This document shows, piece after piece, positions 37,426 through 48,562 of a stretch of DNA of 64,000 nt (its first letter is position 1; each line of letters begins with the position of its first letter). The stretch spans positions 62,001 through 126,000 of the forward strand of contig NZ_PGGO01000013.1 of assembly GCF_003010955.1 (NCBI RefSeq), written 5' to 3'. The notes under the pieces are model-generated. The model did no database searches, was not told the origin of the DNA, and saw only the letters and a list, made by a program, of their open reading frames with translations. The stretch is from Phyllobacterium brassicacearum. Lineage in GTDB: Bacteria; Pseudomonadota; Alphaproteobacteria; Rhizobiales; Rhizobiaceae. Position numbers and translations under genes: made by a program.

Positions 37426-38184
37426 CTACCGCGCGGCCATCCGCATGCGCGGGTCGCCGGCAAAGGTAGCGATGCTGAAGCCAAGCCGCAGATCCGGCAA
37501 ATCGCAGATGGCGTTAACGCCATAATTGGAAAGGTGCAGGCGCCAGGTCGTCATGCGTATCGGACGCGGCATGGCAAAGACGCCGCAGGAAAGCAGAGCG
37601 AGATTGGCGCCGCCATTGGGATCGCGGACGGAGCGGTAGCGGATCAGTTCGATCCCGGCCTCATGCGCCTTGTCGGCAAGGTCAAGGCAGGCCGAATAGT
37701 CGGTGACGTGCATCCATCGCTCTGCCTGATCGGCAAAGGGCGCGACTGTCAGGTCGATCGCATGCGTCGTCGCAAAGCGCGCCTCGAAGGCGGTGAACTC
37801 GAGGGCATTGCGCGGCCACGGTGTCCCCGGACTTTCAATGAAGAAGAGCAGCCGGTAGAAGGCGGTTTCGGCGACGGCGGTTTCCACCATCTCGCTGGCA
37901 TAGAAGACGCCAGGCGAATAGCCTTCGCGGCGGAATCGCGAATTGCCGGGATAGCGGCCATAGCGGAATGGCGTTGCCAACAGGTAGTCCAGATGAACGC
38001 AGGCAGGCGGCAGCGGCGGCTTGGTCGCTTCCAGTTCGTCTTCAAGCAAGGCCTGCTCGTCCAGCGTATCAACGAGCTTCATGGTCGAGACGCGATGCTG
38101 TGCCTCGACGAGGCGCCAGCAGGCCCCGTGGTTATCCCTGGATTCAGATCGGAGCGCGTCGGGCGTCCAGATAGGCGAGGACAT
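37426..38184 (-). CDS. RES-domain toxin
   Basis: RES toxins (as in MbcT and ParT) degrade or modify NAD-related substrates. This 252-residue protein begins at the ATG at 38184, overlapping the antitoxin by 41 bp. The conserved N-terminal block CWRLVEAQHRVSTMKLVDTL starts about 15 residues later, so shorter starts would cut it. The RES core follows with RFRREGYSPGVFYAS and a catalytic-region ELIRYRSVRDP. The longer frame to 38409 runs through the antitoxin and is rejected. It ends 3 bp from the convergent fghA stop. Confidence 0.88.
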   Translation of the reverse strand: MSSPIWTPDALRSESRDNHGACWRLVEAQHRVSTMKLVDTLDEQALLEDELEATKPPLPPACVHLDYLLATPFRYGRYPGNSRFRREGYSPGVFYASEMVETAVAETAFYRLLFFIESPGTPWPRNALEFTAFEARFATTHAIDLTVAPFADQAERWMHVTDYSACLDLADKAHEAGIELIRYRSVRDPNGGANLALLSCGVFAMPRPIRMTTWRLHLSNYGVNAICDLPDLRLGFSIATFAGDPRMRMAAR

Positions 38185-38527
38185 GGGCGAGACCGTCAAT
38201 GGTTTTGATCCGGTTGAGCGGCTTGCCGCCGAGCATGGTGTTGTCAGTTCGTATCCAGTGCCGGGCCACGGCATCATCACCGCCGACAATCGCATCGAGC
38301 GAGCGGTAGAGGCGGATGAAAAGCAGTGCGAGTTCGTAGCTCTTGCCGGTGAGCGGACTGCCGCTCTCGCTGCGCTTGAGCCGCGATATGCTGGGCTCGG
38401 AGAGTCCAACGATGGTGGAGAGTTCCTTGGCGGTCAGACCCAGCAATTCCGACGAACGCAGCAGGGCCTTGGAGACCACGGCGGTCTTCCCCGGGGGATC
38501 TGCAATCGGTTGCGCGGTGGTTCGCAT
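38144..38527 (-). CDS. Xre/MbcA/ParS family antitoxin
   Basis: This 127-residue protein has a helix-turn-helix (SKALLRSSELLGLTAKELSTIVGLSEPSISRL) and the C-terminal toxin-binding domain of MbcA/ParS antitoxins (DNTMLGGKPLNRIKTIDG and HVLAYLDARR). AAGGAG lies 6 bp upstream of the ATG. It precedes and overlaps the RES toxin gene, the usual order. It should repress its own promoter, where a dyad overlaps the -35 and -10 boxes. Confidence 0.9.
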   Translation of the reverse strand: MRTTAQPIADPPGKTAVVSKALLRSSELLGLTAKELSTIVGLSEPSISRLKRSESGSPLTGKSYELALLFIRLYRSLDAIVGGDDAVARHWIRTDNTMLGGKPLNRIKTIDGLAHVLAYLDARRAPI

Positions 38528-38537
38528 GAGTCACTCC

Positions 38538-38580
38538 TTTCACTGGAAAGAAATATAGTAGGAATTTCTGGTGAAATCAA
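38538..38580 (-). promoter_or_regulatory. Promoter and dyad of the RES/Xre toxin-antitoxin operon
   Basis: On the minus strand TTGATT and TATATT are separated by 17 bp (complement of 38552-38580), a good promoter 25-53 bp before the antitoxin start. TTTCAC and GTGAAA arms (38538-38543 and 38571-38576) form a dyad spanning the promoter, suited to repression by the Xre protein. Confidence 0.55.
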
Positions 38581-38594
38581 GCGATTGTCGATCA

Positions 38595-38725
38595 TCTCTC
38601 CCCTTGTGGGATAGAAATCGCAAGAGAGGGGATTTGCCAATTGAACTACCCCTCACTTGGATTTTCCAGGGATTTAGCAAAGAGGTAAATCCGGGAAAAT
38701 CCTTTCTCTCCCGCAAGGGGAGAGA
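38595..38725. repeat. 131-bp palindromic repeat with CTCTCCCC arms
   Basis: The ends of this block, CTCTCCCCTTGTGGGA and TCCCGCAAGGGGAGAG, are inverted repeats of 16 bp with one mismatch. Inside lies a second inverted pair, GGATTTTCC and GGAAAATCC, so the whole can fold into a long cruciform. It fills the gap between the toxin-antitoxin promoter and the P450 gene. CTCTCCCC/GGGGAGAG palindromes are common intergenic repeats in Rhizobiales, but no second copy occurs in this window. Confidence 0.65.
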
Positions 38726-38751
38726 TAACCGACATCTGACGCCGCGATCGC

Positions 38752-40134
38752 CTACCGCCTCGCTGTAACTGTCATCGGCAAGCCGCCATCTGGCTGGGTC
38801 GTCAGTTTCTGCACCGGCCAGGGCTTGATGGACCCGGCCATATCGAAACGATAGCGATGGAGCAGTGTTGCCAGGGCGATGATTGCTTCCTGCAGTGCAA
38901 AGCTTGCGCCGATGCAGACGCGTGGCCCGGCCCCAAATGGCAAGTATTGAAACCGGTCGATCCTGTCGCGATTTTCCGGGTGAAAGCGCGAAGGCATGAA
39001 GGCATCAGGGTTGTCCCAGTAAAGCCGGTGGCGGTGGACGGTCCAGGGCATGACGAGGACGGCAGCACCCTTCGGCAACACGAGGTCCTTGTACTGGTCG
39101 TCCTCGATCGGTTCGCGGTTGATGGAGGGCGCGGGGGGATAGAGCCGCATGGCTTCCTCGAAGGCTGCCCGTGTCAGGGGCAGGGCGTCCAGCCATTCAT
39201 GTGGAGGCGGAACGTCTGCCTGATCCATGAAGGCGTCGATCTCCGCTTCGATCAGGTCGCGCTCCCAATATGCCTGCGCCAGAAGATAGAGGGTCCAGCC
39301 GAGAGCTCGCGCTGTGGTTTCGTGTCCGGCGCCGATGAAGGTGATGATGTTGTCTTCGATCTCGGCGCGTGACAGACCATCCGGCCCTTCGGCTCGGAGC
39401 AGCAGCGTCAGAAAATCATTGGGGACCTTGTCGCCCTCCTTGTCCATGCGAACCTTGCGCATCTCGATCGTATTGGCGACGATCTGGCGGAAGAAGGCGA
39501 GCGCGCGGCGCCCGCGGATCTGGGTGAAACGCGGCAGCCAGCTTGGTGCACCGAGAAGATCGAGCGGATCAACACGGCCCATCGTCTCGAACAGCCGGTC
39601 GACCTCATGGGAAAACTGGTCGGGATCGCCGGCGATTTCGCCGGAAAACAGCGTTTCGGCAAGAATGTCATAGGTAAGCATCGTCATGTCGCGCGACACA
39701 TCCGTCGTGCCTTCGAGACCTTCATAACGATCAGCAAAACTGTCTGTTGTCCGTTTCATCGCCTCGGCGAAGCCATGAATATGGCGCGGCGTAAACACGG
39801 GTGCCATTGCCTTGCGCGAGCGCCGCCACACCTCGCCCTCGGCCGTCAGCAGGCCATCGCGCAGGATGGGGCGCAGGATGCGCTGGCGCACCGCCGCCAT
39901 CTTGTAGTTCTTGGCGTTGTCGACGAGCACGTGGCGGATAAGCCCGGGATCGTTGGCGATGATGGTGTGGGCGAACGACCAGTCGATGGACACCCATGGT
40001 TCGTTGTAGGAAGGCTCGCCCCACAATTCGAGTGGATTGCGGTAAATGGTGCGGATCAACCGCAGTGTACCAACCGGACCGGTGCGCGGGATCGGAGCGG
40101 GGGGGATGAATGCGGTTCGGGTGGTGGTTTCCAT
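38752..40134 (-). CDS. Cytochrome P450
   Basis: This 460-residue haem monooxygenase has all key motifs: the I-helix GAGHETT (268-274), ExxR in EEAMR (Glu327-Arg330), and the haem-binding FGAGPRVCIG with Cys407. The start METTTRTAFIPPAP at 40134 follows GGAGG by about 7 bp; the frame is open for 28 more codons but without a ribosome site. There is no membrane anchor, so it is a soluble bacterial P450 needing separate redox partners, none of which is encoded nearby. The substrate is unknown. It is divergently oriented from gyrB. Confidence 0.93.
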   Translation of the reverse strand: METTTRTAFIPPAPIPRTGPVGTLRLIRTIYRNPLELWGEPSYNEPWVSIDWSFAHTIIANDPGLIRHVLVDNAKNYKMAAVRQRILRPILRDGLLTAEGEVWRRSRKAMAPVFTPRHIHGFAEAMKRTTDSFADRYEGLEGTTDVSRDMTMLTYDILAETLFSGEIAGDPDQFSHEVDRLFETMGRVDPLDLLGAPSWLPRFTQIRGRRALAFFRQIVANTIEMRKVRMDKEGDKVPNDFLTLLLRAEGPDGLSRAEIEDNIITFIGAGHETTARALGWTLYLLAQAYWERDLIEAEIDAFMDQADVPPPHEWLDALPLTRAAFEEAMRLYPPAPSINREPIEDDQYKDLVLPKGAAVLVMPWTVHRHRLYWDNPDAFMPSRFHPENRDRIDRFQYLPFGAGPRVCIGASFALQEAIIALATLLHRYRFDMAGSIKPWPVQKLTTQPDGGLPMTVTARR

Positions 40135-40261
40135 TGATGGCCTCCGGCACGATATGTGGGTAGAAATCGTCGAAAAGTCCACCAATTGGCCATGATCCGT
40201 GGATAGAGTGGGTGTCACGAATTGGAAAAACCGACATTAATCACTATATCTAATCCAGCAA

Positions 40262-40309
40262 CCGGGCATGATTCGCCCGGACTATGATATAAGAACGGGC
40301 GCGCCGTTC
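40262..40309 (+). promoter_or_regulatory. Two hairpins in the gyrB leader
   Basis: CCGGGC/GCCCGG (loop of seven bases, 40262-40280) and GAACGG/CCGTTC (loop of five bases, 40293-40309) form two consecutive stems that end 26 bp before the gyrB start. They may be leader structures or, for the first, an operator. No known riboswitch or leader family was recognised. Confidence 0.35.
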
Positions 40310-40329
40310 TCCTTCCAGGAAAAGATTGA

Positions 40330-42777
<2,448 letters not shown>

Positions 42778-42797
42778 GCATTAAAATTGCGATGCGG

Positions 42798-42820
42798 GCG
42801 GTTGCATCGGGGGCAACCGC
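42798..42820 (+). terminator. Hairpin after gyrB
   Basis: An 8-bp stem GCGGTTGC/GCAACCGC with a 7-base loop starts 21 bp after the gyrB stop. Only a weak TTTC follows, so termination is uncertain. The rest of the 237-bp gap before the dipeptidase gene shows no gene. Confidence 0.4.
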
Positions 42821-43014
42821 TCGCCTTTCGGCCATCCCCGAGTTGCGCCCGTCATTGGCCAAGGCTTTTTATACTTTTGTACAACAACTCTCTTGCCTGT
42901 TCGTCGGCGTCATGATCTTTTGTTGCAAAAGGGCGCGCGATGTCCGGGGAATTGACCAACCGATTGCCTCGCAAAAGTGGCCTGCCTTTTGAGCCAACCT
43001 GATCGGGAATCGAA

Positions 43015-44070
43015 ATGCAGCCTGTCTTTGATGGTCACAACGATGTGCTTTACCGGTTGTGGAAACATTCAAGAGACGGCGCCGATCCGGTCGAGGAATT
43101 CATCGAAGGCACGACTTCTGGCCATATCGACAAGGTGAGGGCGCTGAAAGGCGGACTGATTGGCGGGCTGTGCGCCATCTATGTTCCGTCTGGCGATCTC
43201 GCGTTCAAGGCGCCGGACAGCAACGGGCATTATTCGACGCCGCTCGCAGCCCCGCTGGAGCGCGCGCCATCCCTTGATATTGCGCTTGAGATGGCGTCCA
43301 TCGCGTTGAAATTGCAGCAGGCCGGCGGCTGGAAACTCTGCCGCTCCACCGCCGAGATTACCGAATGCATGAGCGATGGCATGTTCGCAGCTGTCCTTCA
43401 TATGGAAGGCTGCGAGGCGATTGGCGCGGATCTGGCGGCGCTCGACGTCTTCTATGCGGCGGGGCTGCGTTCGCTGGGACCGGTTTGGAGCCGCAACAAC
43501 ATCTTCGCGCATGGCGTGCCCTTTGCTTATCCGATGGATCCGGATACCGGCCCCGGATTGACGCGGGAGGGTGAGGAACTCGTCAAGGCCTGCAATCGCC
43601 TCGGTATTCTCATTGACCTCGCTCACATAACGGAAAAGGGCTTCTGGGACGTGGCCCGCATCAGCGACCAGCCGCTCGTTGCCAGCCATTCCAACGTCCA
43701 TGCGCTGACGCCTGTCGCCCGCAACCTGACCGACCGGCAGCTCGATGCAATCCGCGAAAGCAAGGGGCTGGTCGGGCTCAATTATGCGGTCGCGATGCTG
43801 CGTCCCGATGCACGGGAAAACGCCGATACGCCGCTGTCGGATATGCTGCGCCACGTCGACTATATGGTGAACCGCATGGGCATCGACTGTGTTGCGCTTG
43901 GCTCTGATTTCGATGGTGCTAAAATTCCAGGCGAAATCGGCGATGCAAGCGGTAACCAGAATTTTGTCGCTGCATTGCGGGATGCCGGATATGCGGGGGA
44001 CGATCTGGCAAAGATCTGCCGTGAAAACTGGCTGCGTGTGCTGCGCTCAGCCTGGCACGAAGAAAACTAA
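43015..44070 (+). CDS. Membrane dipeptidase (renal dipeptidase family, M19)
   Basis: This zinc peptidase cleaves dipeptides, in bacteria sometimes including D-amino-acid dipeptides. The 351-residue protein starts MQPVFDGHNDVLYRL, with the metal-binding His8 and Asp10. Later metal ligands appear in HMEGCEA, DLAHITEKG, ASHSNVHAL and GSDFDGA. It has no signal peptide, so it is cytosolic despite the family name. It lies 27 bp before the substrate-binding protein of a peptide ABC importer on the same strand, so imported peptides are probably its substrates. Confidence 0.93.
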   Translation: MQPVFDGHNDVLYRLWKHSRDGADPVEEFIEGTTSGHIDKVRALKGGLIGGLCAIYVPSGDLAFKAPDSNGHYSTPLAAPLERAPSLDIALEMASIALKLQQAGGWKLCRSTAEITECMSDGMFAAVLHMEGCEAIGADLAALDVFYAAGLRSLGPVWSRNNIFAHGVPFAYPMDPDTGPGLTREGEELVKACNRLGILIDLAHITEKGFWDVARISDQPLVASHSNVHALTPVARNLTDRQLDAIRESKGLVGLNYAVAMLRPDARENADTPLSDMLRHVDYMVNRMGIDCVALGSDFDGAKIPGEIGDASGNQNFVAALRDAGYAGDDLAKICRENWLRVLRSAWHEEN

Positions 44071-44097
44071 AATCGCTCTAAAACAGGGAACAGAACA

Positions 44098-45708
44098 ATG
44101 TCGATGAACCACATCAATTCGAAATTCCGGCTCCTTCTTGGCGGCGCGGCACTCTCCGCGATGCTGCTTTCCGGCATGCCGGCATGGGCGGAAACGCCAG
44201 CTGATACGCTTGTCGAGGCCTTTGCCATCGACGATGTCATCACGCTCGATCCTGCCGAAGCTTTCGAGCTCACCATGGGCGAAATCAACGGCAATACCTA
44301 TGACAAGCTTGTACGGCTTGATATCAACGATCCTTCGAAGATCGTGGCTGATGTCGCCGAAAGCTGGACCGTTTCCGATGACGGCCTGACATACACCTTC
44401 AAGCTCAAGCCGGATCTGAAATTCGCTTCCGGCAATCCGATTACAGCCGAGGATGTTGCCTATTCATTCGAACGCGCCATCAAACTCGACAAGAGCCCGG
44501 CGTTCATCCTCACTCAGTTCGGTCTGAAGGCCGATAATGTGACCGAGAAAGCCAAAGCCGCTGATCCCCTGACCTTCGTTTTCACGGTCGATCAGCCTTA
44601 TGCGCCGAGCTTTGTCTTGAACTGCCTGACGGCGACCGTGGCCTCCGTTGTCGACAAGAAGCTGATTTCCGAGCACGTGGTCGCTGACGATTATGGCAAT
44701 GCATGGATGAAGACGGGCTATGCCGGTTCCGGCCCCATGAAGATCCGCGACTGGCGTGCCAACGAGATCATCGTTCTTGAGCGCAATGACAATTATTATG
44801 GCACGAAGGCTCCGCTCAACCGTGTCATATATCGCCACGTCAAGGAAAGCGCGGCCCAGCGTCTGCTGCTTGAAAAGGGTGACATCGATGTTGCCCGCAA
44901 TCTTGAGCCGAACGATCTGGAGCAGGTCGTCAAGAACAGCGATATTACCACGACCAGTGCCGCGAAAGGCACGATCTACTATTTCAGTCTCAACCAGAAG
45001 AACCCGAACCTGGCCAAGCCGGAAGTGCGCGAAGCGCTGAAGTATCTGGTCGACTACGATGCGATCGGCGAGAAGCTGATCAAGGGCATCGGCGAGATCC
45101 ACCAGACTTTCCTGCCGAAGGGAATCCTCGGCGAACTCGATGAGAACCCCTACAAACTCGATGTCGAGAGGGCCAAGGGGCTGCTCGAGAAGGCTGGGCT
45201 CAAGGACGGCTTCTCCTTCACGATGGATGTACGCAACAACCAGCCTGTTACCGGCATCGCCGAGTCCGTGCAGCAGACCTTGGCGCAGGCTGGCGTGAAG
45301 ATGGAGATCATTCCCGGAGATGGTAAGCAGACGCTAACCAAATACCGTGCTCGCACCCATGATTCCTATATCGGCCAGTGGGGTGTCGATTATTGGGATC
45401 CGAACTCCAACGCTGAAACCTTCACCTCCAATCCGGACAATTCGGATGCGGGCACCAACAAGACCCTGGCCTGGCGCAACGCCTGGGATGTGCCGGATCT
45501 GACCAAGGAGACGAAGGCAGCTCTGCTCGAGCGCGATGGCGCCAAGCGCGCCCAGATGTATCAGGACCTGCAGAAGAAGGTTCTCGAAAGCAGCCCGTTC
45601 GTGCTGATCTTTCAGCAGACGGAAGTCGCCGGCCTCCGCTCGAATCTCAAGGGTTTCAAGCTCGGACCGTCATTCGATACGAACTACGTCTTCAACGTAT
45701 CGAAGTAA
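44098..45708 (+). CDS. Peptide ABC transporter substrate-binding protein (family 5)
   Basis: This 536-residue periplasmic binding protein belongs to the DppA/OppA family. It has a signal peptide ending near PAWA (residue about 31), and the mature protein has typical blocks such as LDPAEAFELTMGEINGNTYD, then DVAESWTVSDDGLTYTFKL and TAEDVAYSFERAI. AGGG precedes the ATG; a second in-frame ATG lies two codons later. It is the second gene in a dipeptidase-SBP-permease-permease-ATPase-ATPase run. The spectrum of peptides cannot be read from the sequence. Confidence 0.93.
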   Translation: MSMNHINSKFRLLLGGAALSAMLLSGMPAWAETPADTLVEAFAIDDVITLDPAEAFELTMGEINGNTYDKLVRLDINDPSKIVADVAESWTVSDDGLTYTFKLKPDLKFASGNPITAEDVAYSFERAIKLDKSPAFILTQFGLKADNVTEKAKAADPLTFVFTVDQPYAPSFVLNCLTATVASVVDKKLISEHVVADDYGNAWMKTGYAGSGPMKIRDWRANEIIVLERNDNYYGTKAPLNRVIYRHVKESAAQRLLLEKGDIDVARNLEPNDLEQVVKNSDITTTSAAKGTIYYFSLNQKNPNLAKPEVREALKYLVDYDAIGEKLIKGIGEIHQTFLPKGILGELDENPYKLDVERAKGLLEKAGLKDGFSFTMDVRNNQPVTGIAESVQQTLAQAGVKMEIIPGDGKQTLTKYRARTHDSYIGQWGVDYWDPNSNAETFTSNPDNSDAGTNKTLAWRNAWDVPDLTKETKAALLERDGAKRAQMYQDLQKKVLESSPFVLIFQQTEVAGLRSNLKGFKLGPSFDTNYVFNVSK

Positions 45709-45735
45709 TCGGGCTCTGACCCAGGGCTGATAGTT

Positions 45736-46803
45736 ATGAGCAGTACCGAATCACGATTGGAGTCCAGGCGTTCAGGCGCCTGGGCCTCCAGCTTATTATT
45801 GGCAACGGGCAGGTTCATCCTGATCGGCGCCATCACGTTCCTCGGGCTGCTTGCGGTCACGTTCTTCATTGGAAGGGTGATCCCGATCGATCCGGCGCTT
45901 GCCATCGTCGGCGACCGGGCACCCGCCCACGTGGTCGAACGGGTCCGCGAGGAGCTTGGCCTCAATCTGCCGCTCTACGAACAGTTCGTGATCTATGTGA
46001 AAGACGCCCTGCAAGGCAATTTCGGCAATTCGGTGCTGACCACCAATCCCGTCATGACGGACATAAGGCGGGTCTTCCCGGCGACCATGGAGCTTGCGAC
46101 GCTCGGAACGTTGATCGGCGCTCTCATCGGCGTGCCGCTGGGTGTGCTCGCGGCAGTCAAACGCGGCAGCATCATCGACCAGATCGTCCGTATTATCGGA
46201 CTTATCGGTTATTCAGTGCCGATCTTCTGGCTGGGGCTGCTGGCACTGCTCGTCTTCTATGCAAAGCTCGGCTGGACCTCGGGTCCGGGGCGTATCGACG
46301 TCGTCTATGAATATACCTTTACGCCGATCACCGGTTTCTATCTGCTCGATGCGGTACTGCAGGGCAACTGGGAAGCATTTCGTAACATCTTCAGCTTCAT
46401 CATCCTGCCGGCATCGCTGCTTGGCTATTTCTCGCTTGCATATATCAGCCGCATGACACGCTCGTTCATGCTCAATGAACTTGAGCAGGAATACATCGTC
46501 GCTGCCCGTGCCAAGGGCCTTTCCGAAACACGCATCATCTGGGGGCATGCACTGCGCAACGCGGCGGTGCCGCTGGTGACGGTGATCGCGCTATCCTATG
46601 CGGGGTTGCTCGAAGGCTCGGTCCTCACCGAAACGGTATTCTCCTGGCCGGGGCTTGGCCTCTACATCACCAATTCGTTGCAGAATGCCGACATGAACGC
46701 CGTGCTTGGCGGAACCATCATCATTGGTACGGTATTCGTCGCCATCAATCTCCTGTCCGACATTCTGTATCGGGCACTCGACCCACGGACACGCGCGCGA
46801 TGA
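45736..46803 (+). CDS. Peptide ABC transporter permease (DppB type)
   Basis: This 355-residue inner-membrane permease has an N-terminal helix (residues about 28-48), the periplasmic segment VVERVREELGLNLPLYEQF typical of DppB/OppB, and further helices with the EAA loop AARAKGLSETRIIWGHALRNA that contacts the ATPases. It begins 28 bp after the binding-protein gene and overlaps the second permease by 4 bp (ATGA). Length is slightly above average because of an inserted segment near PGRIDVVYEYTFTP. Confidence 0.94.
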   Translation: MSSTESRLESRRSGAWASSLLLATGRFILIGAITFLGLLAVTFFIGRVIPIDPALAIVGDRAPAHVVERVREELGLNLPLYEQFVIYVKDALQGNFGNSVLTTNPVMTDIRRVFPATMELATLGTLIGALIGVPLGVLAAVKRGSIIDQIVRIIGLIGYSVPIFWLGLLALLVFYAKLGWTSGPGRIDVVYEYTFTPITGFYLLDAVLQGNWEAFRNIFSFIILPASLLGYFSLAYISRMTRSFMLNELEQEYIVAARAKGLSETRIIWGHALRNAAVPLVTVIALSYAGLLEGSVLTETVFSWPGLGLYITNSLQNADMNAVLGGTIIIGTVFVAINLLSDILYRALDPRTRAR

Positions 46804-47732
46804 CTGAGGCGATTCCCACTACACGTCCCCTTTCGCGCCGCGAATGGCTGATGAGCGACCGGCCGCAATCACGCATGCAGGCCCGGCTTGGCCGCGCCTA
46901 TCTGGTGTGGAGCCGTTTTGCCAGCAACCGCCTCGCCGTCGTCGGTCTCGGCATCATCATCGCGCTTCTGCTTGTCGCAATCTTTGCCGGCGTCCTTGCG
47001 CCGCATTCGCCCGTGTCCGGCGATCTGCGCAATGCGCGCCTATTGCCGCCGGGTGGCGAGTACCTGCTTGGAACGGATGACCAGGGGCGTGATATCCTCT
47101 CGCGGCTGATCTATGGCTCGCGCCTGACACTCTATGTCGTCATCCTGGTCGCCATCATCGCCGCTCCTCTCGGACTGCTTGTCGGGACGATCTCCGGTTA
47201 TGCCGGCGGCTGGGTCGATTCCGTCCTCATGCGGATTACTGACATCTTCCTTGCCTTCCCCAAGCTTATCCTGGCGCTCGCCTTCGTTGCTGCGCTCGGA
47301 CCAGGCATTGAAAATGCGGTCATTGCCATAGCGATCACGTCGTGGCCGCCCTATGCGCGCATTGCCCGCGCCGAAACGCTGACGGTGCGCAACTCGGATT
47401 ATATCGCCGCGGTGCGGTTGATGGGTGCTTCGCCGACACGCATCGTGCTGCGCCACATCATGCCTCTCTGCCTGTCCTCGCTGATCGTGCGGGTGACGCT
47501 CGATATGGCCGGCATCATCCTGACGGCGGCAGGCCTGGGCTTCCTTGGCCTCGGCGCGCAACCGCCGCTGCCCGAATGGGGTGCAATGATCGCCTCGGGC
47601 CGCCGGTTCATCATGGACCAGTGGTGGGTAGCGGCCGCTCCCGGCTTTGCCATCCTGATCGTCAGCCTCGGCTTCAATCTCCTTGGCGACGGCCTGCGCG
47701 ATGCGCTCGATCCGCGGGGCAGCAATCAATGA
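46800..47732 (+). CDS. Peptide ABC transporter permease (DppC type)
   Basis: This 310-residue permease pairs with the upstream DppB-like protein. It shows the family block LLGTDDQGRDILSRLIYGSRL, then an EAA loop AAVRLMGASPTRIVLRHIMP and about six helices. The start overlaps the previous stop by 4 bp and its stop overlaps the next start by 4 bp, so translation is coupled along the operon. A start within it at MSDRPQSRMQ is possible but less well supported. Confidence 0.94.
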   Translation: MTEAIPTTRPLSRREWLMSDRPQSRMQARLGRAYLVWSRFASNRLAVVGLGIIIALLLVAIFAGVLAPHSPVSGDLRNARLLPPGGEYLLGTDDQGRDILSRLIYGSRLTLYVVILVAIIAAPLGLLVGTISGYAGGWVDSVLMRITDIFLAFPKLILALAFVAALGPGIENAVIAIAITSWPPYARIARAETLTVRNSDYIAAVRLMGASPTRIVLRHIMPLCLSSLIVRVTLDMAGIILTAAGLGFLGLGAQPPLPEWGAMIASGRRFIMDQWWVAAAPGFAILIVSLGFNLLGDGLRDALDPRGSNQ

Positions 47733-48562
47733 GCTCGATGCTTGATGTAGAGGACCTGCGGGTTCAGTTCCCGACCCGAACCGGCATCGTCGAAGCGGTG
47801 CGCGGCGTGTCGTTCACGCTTGGCCGCGAGCGGTTGGGCATCGTCGGCGAGTCCGGCTCCGGCAAGTCGCAGACCGGCCGTGCGATCATGGGGCTGACGC
47901 CGCCGCATGCCAGGATCACCGCCAAGACGCTGAACTTCGATGGCATCGACCTGCTCGGCGCTTCAGTCAAGGAAAGGCGGGCTTTGCGCGGCAATCGCAT
48001 TGCCATGATCCTGCAGGACCCGAAATACTCGCTCAACCCGGTGATGAGCATCGGCAGGCAGATCGTCGAAACCCTGCGGACACACGAAAAAGTCAGCAAG
48101 GCCGAGGCGCGCAGACGGGCGCTCGAGATGCTCACCGCCGTGCAGATCCGCGATCCAGAGCGGGTCTATGACCTGCATCCGCATGAAGTGTCTGGCGGCA
48201 TGGGCCAGCGTGCCATGATCGCCATGATGCTGATCACCGGACCCGAGCTGCTGATCGCGGACGAGCCGACCTCGGCGCTCGATGTCACGGTACAGCTCGA
48301 TGTCCTTCGCATTCTCGACAATCTGGTGCGGGACCGGGGTATGGGGCTGATCTTCATCTCGCACGATCTGCGGCTGGTATCGTCCTTCTGCGATCGGGTC
48401 ATCGTCATGTATGCAGGCCGCATTGTCGAAGAGATCGCCGCCAGGGATCTCCACATGGCGAAACATCCCTACACGCAAGGATTGCTCAATTGCATGCCGC
48501 AGATCGGCGCCGACCGGCATCCGCTGCCGGTCCTTGACCGCAAGCCGGAGTGGGCCGCATGA
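47729..48562 (+). CDS. Peptide ABC transporter ATP-binding protein (DppD type)
   Basis: This 277-residue ATPase begins MSSMLDVEDLRVQFPT, overlapping the permease stop (ATGA). It has Walker A GESGSGKSQT, Q-loop ILQDPKYSLNPV, signature VSGGMGQR and Walker B LLIADEPTSALD; the signature has a Met between the usual glycines and glutamine. The C-terminal part with HPYTQGLLNCMP is characteristic of oligopeptide-type ATPases. A longer open frame upstream reads antisense-like through the permease and is rejected. Confidence 0.93.
   Translation: MSSMLDVEDLRVQFPTRTGIVEAVRGVSFTLGRERLGIVGESGSGKSQTGRAIMGLTPPHARITAKTLNFDGIDLLGASVKERRALRGNRIAMILQDPKYSLNPVMSIGRQIVETLRTHEKVSKAEARRRALEMLTAVQIRDPERVYDLHPHEVSGGMGQRAMIAMMLITGPELLIADEPTSALDVTVQLDVLRILDNLVRDRGMGLIFISHDLRLVSSFCDRVIVMYAGRIVEEIAARDLHMAKHPYTQGLLNCMPQIGADRHPLPVLDRKPEWAA

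Noticed and set aside
47342-47728. Upstream extension of the DppD-type ATPase frame
   Set aside because: It reads through the permease gene in another frame; the ATGA junction at 47729 gives the standard ATPase N-terminus.
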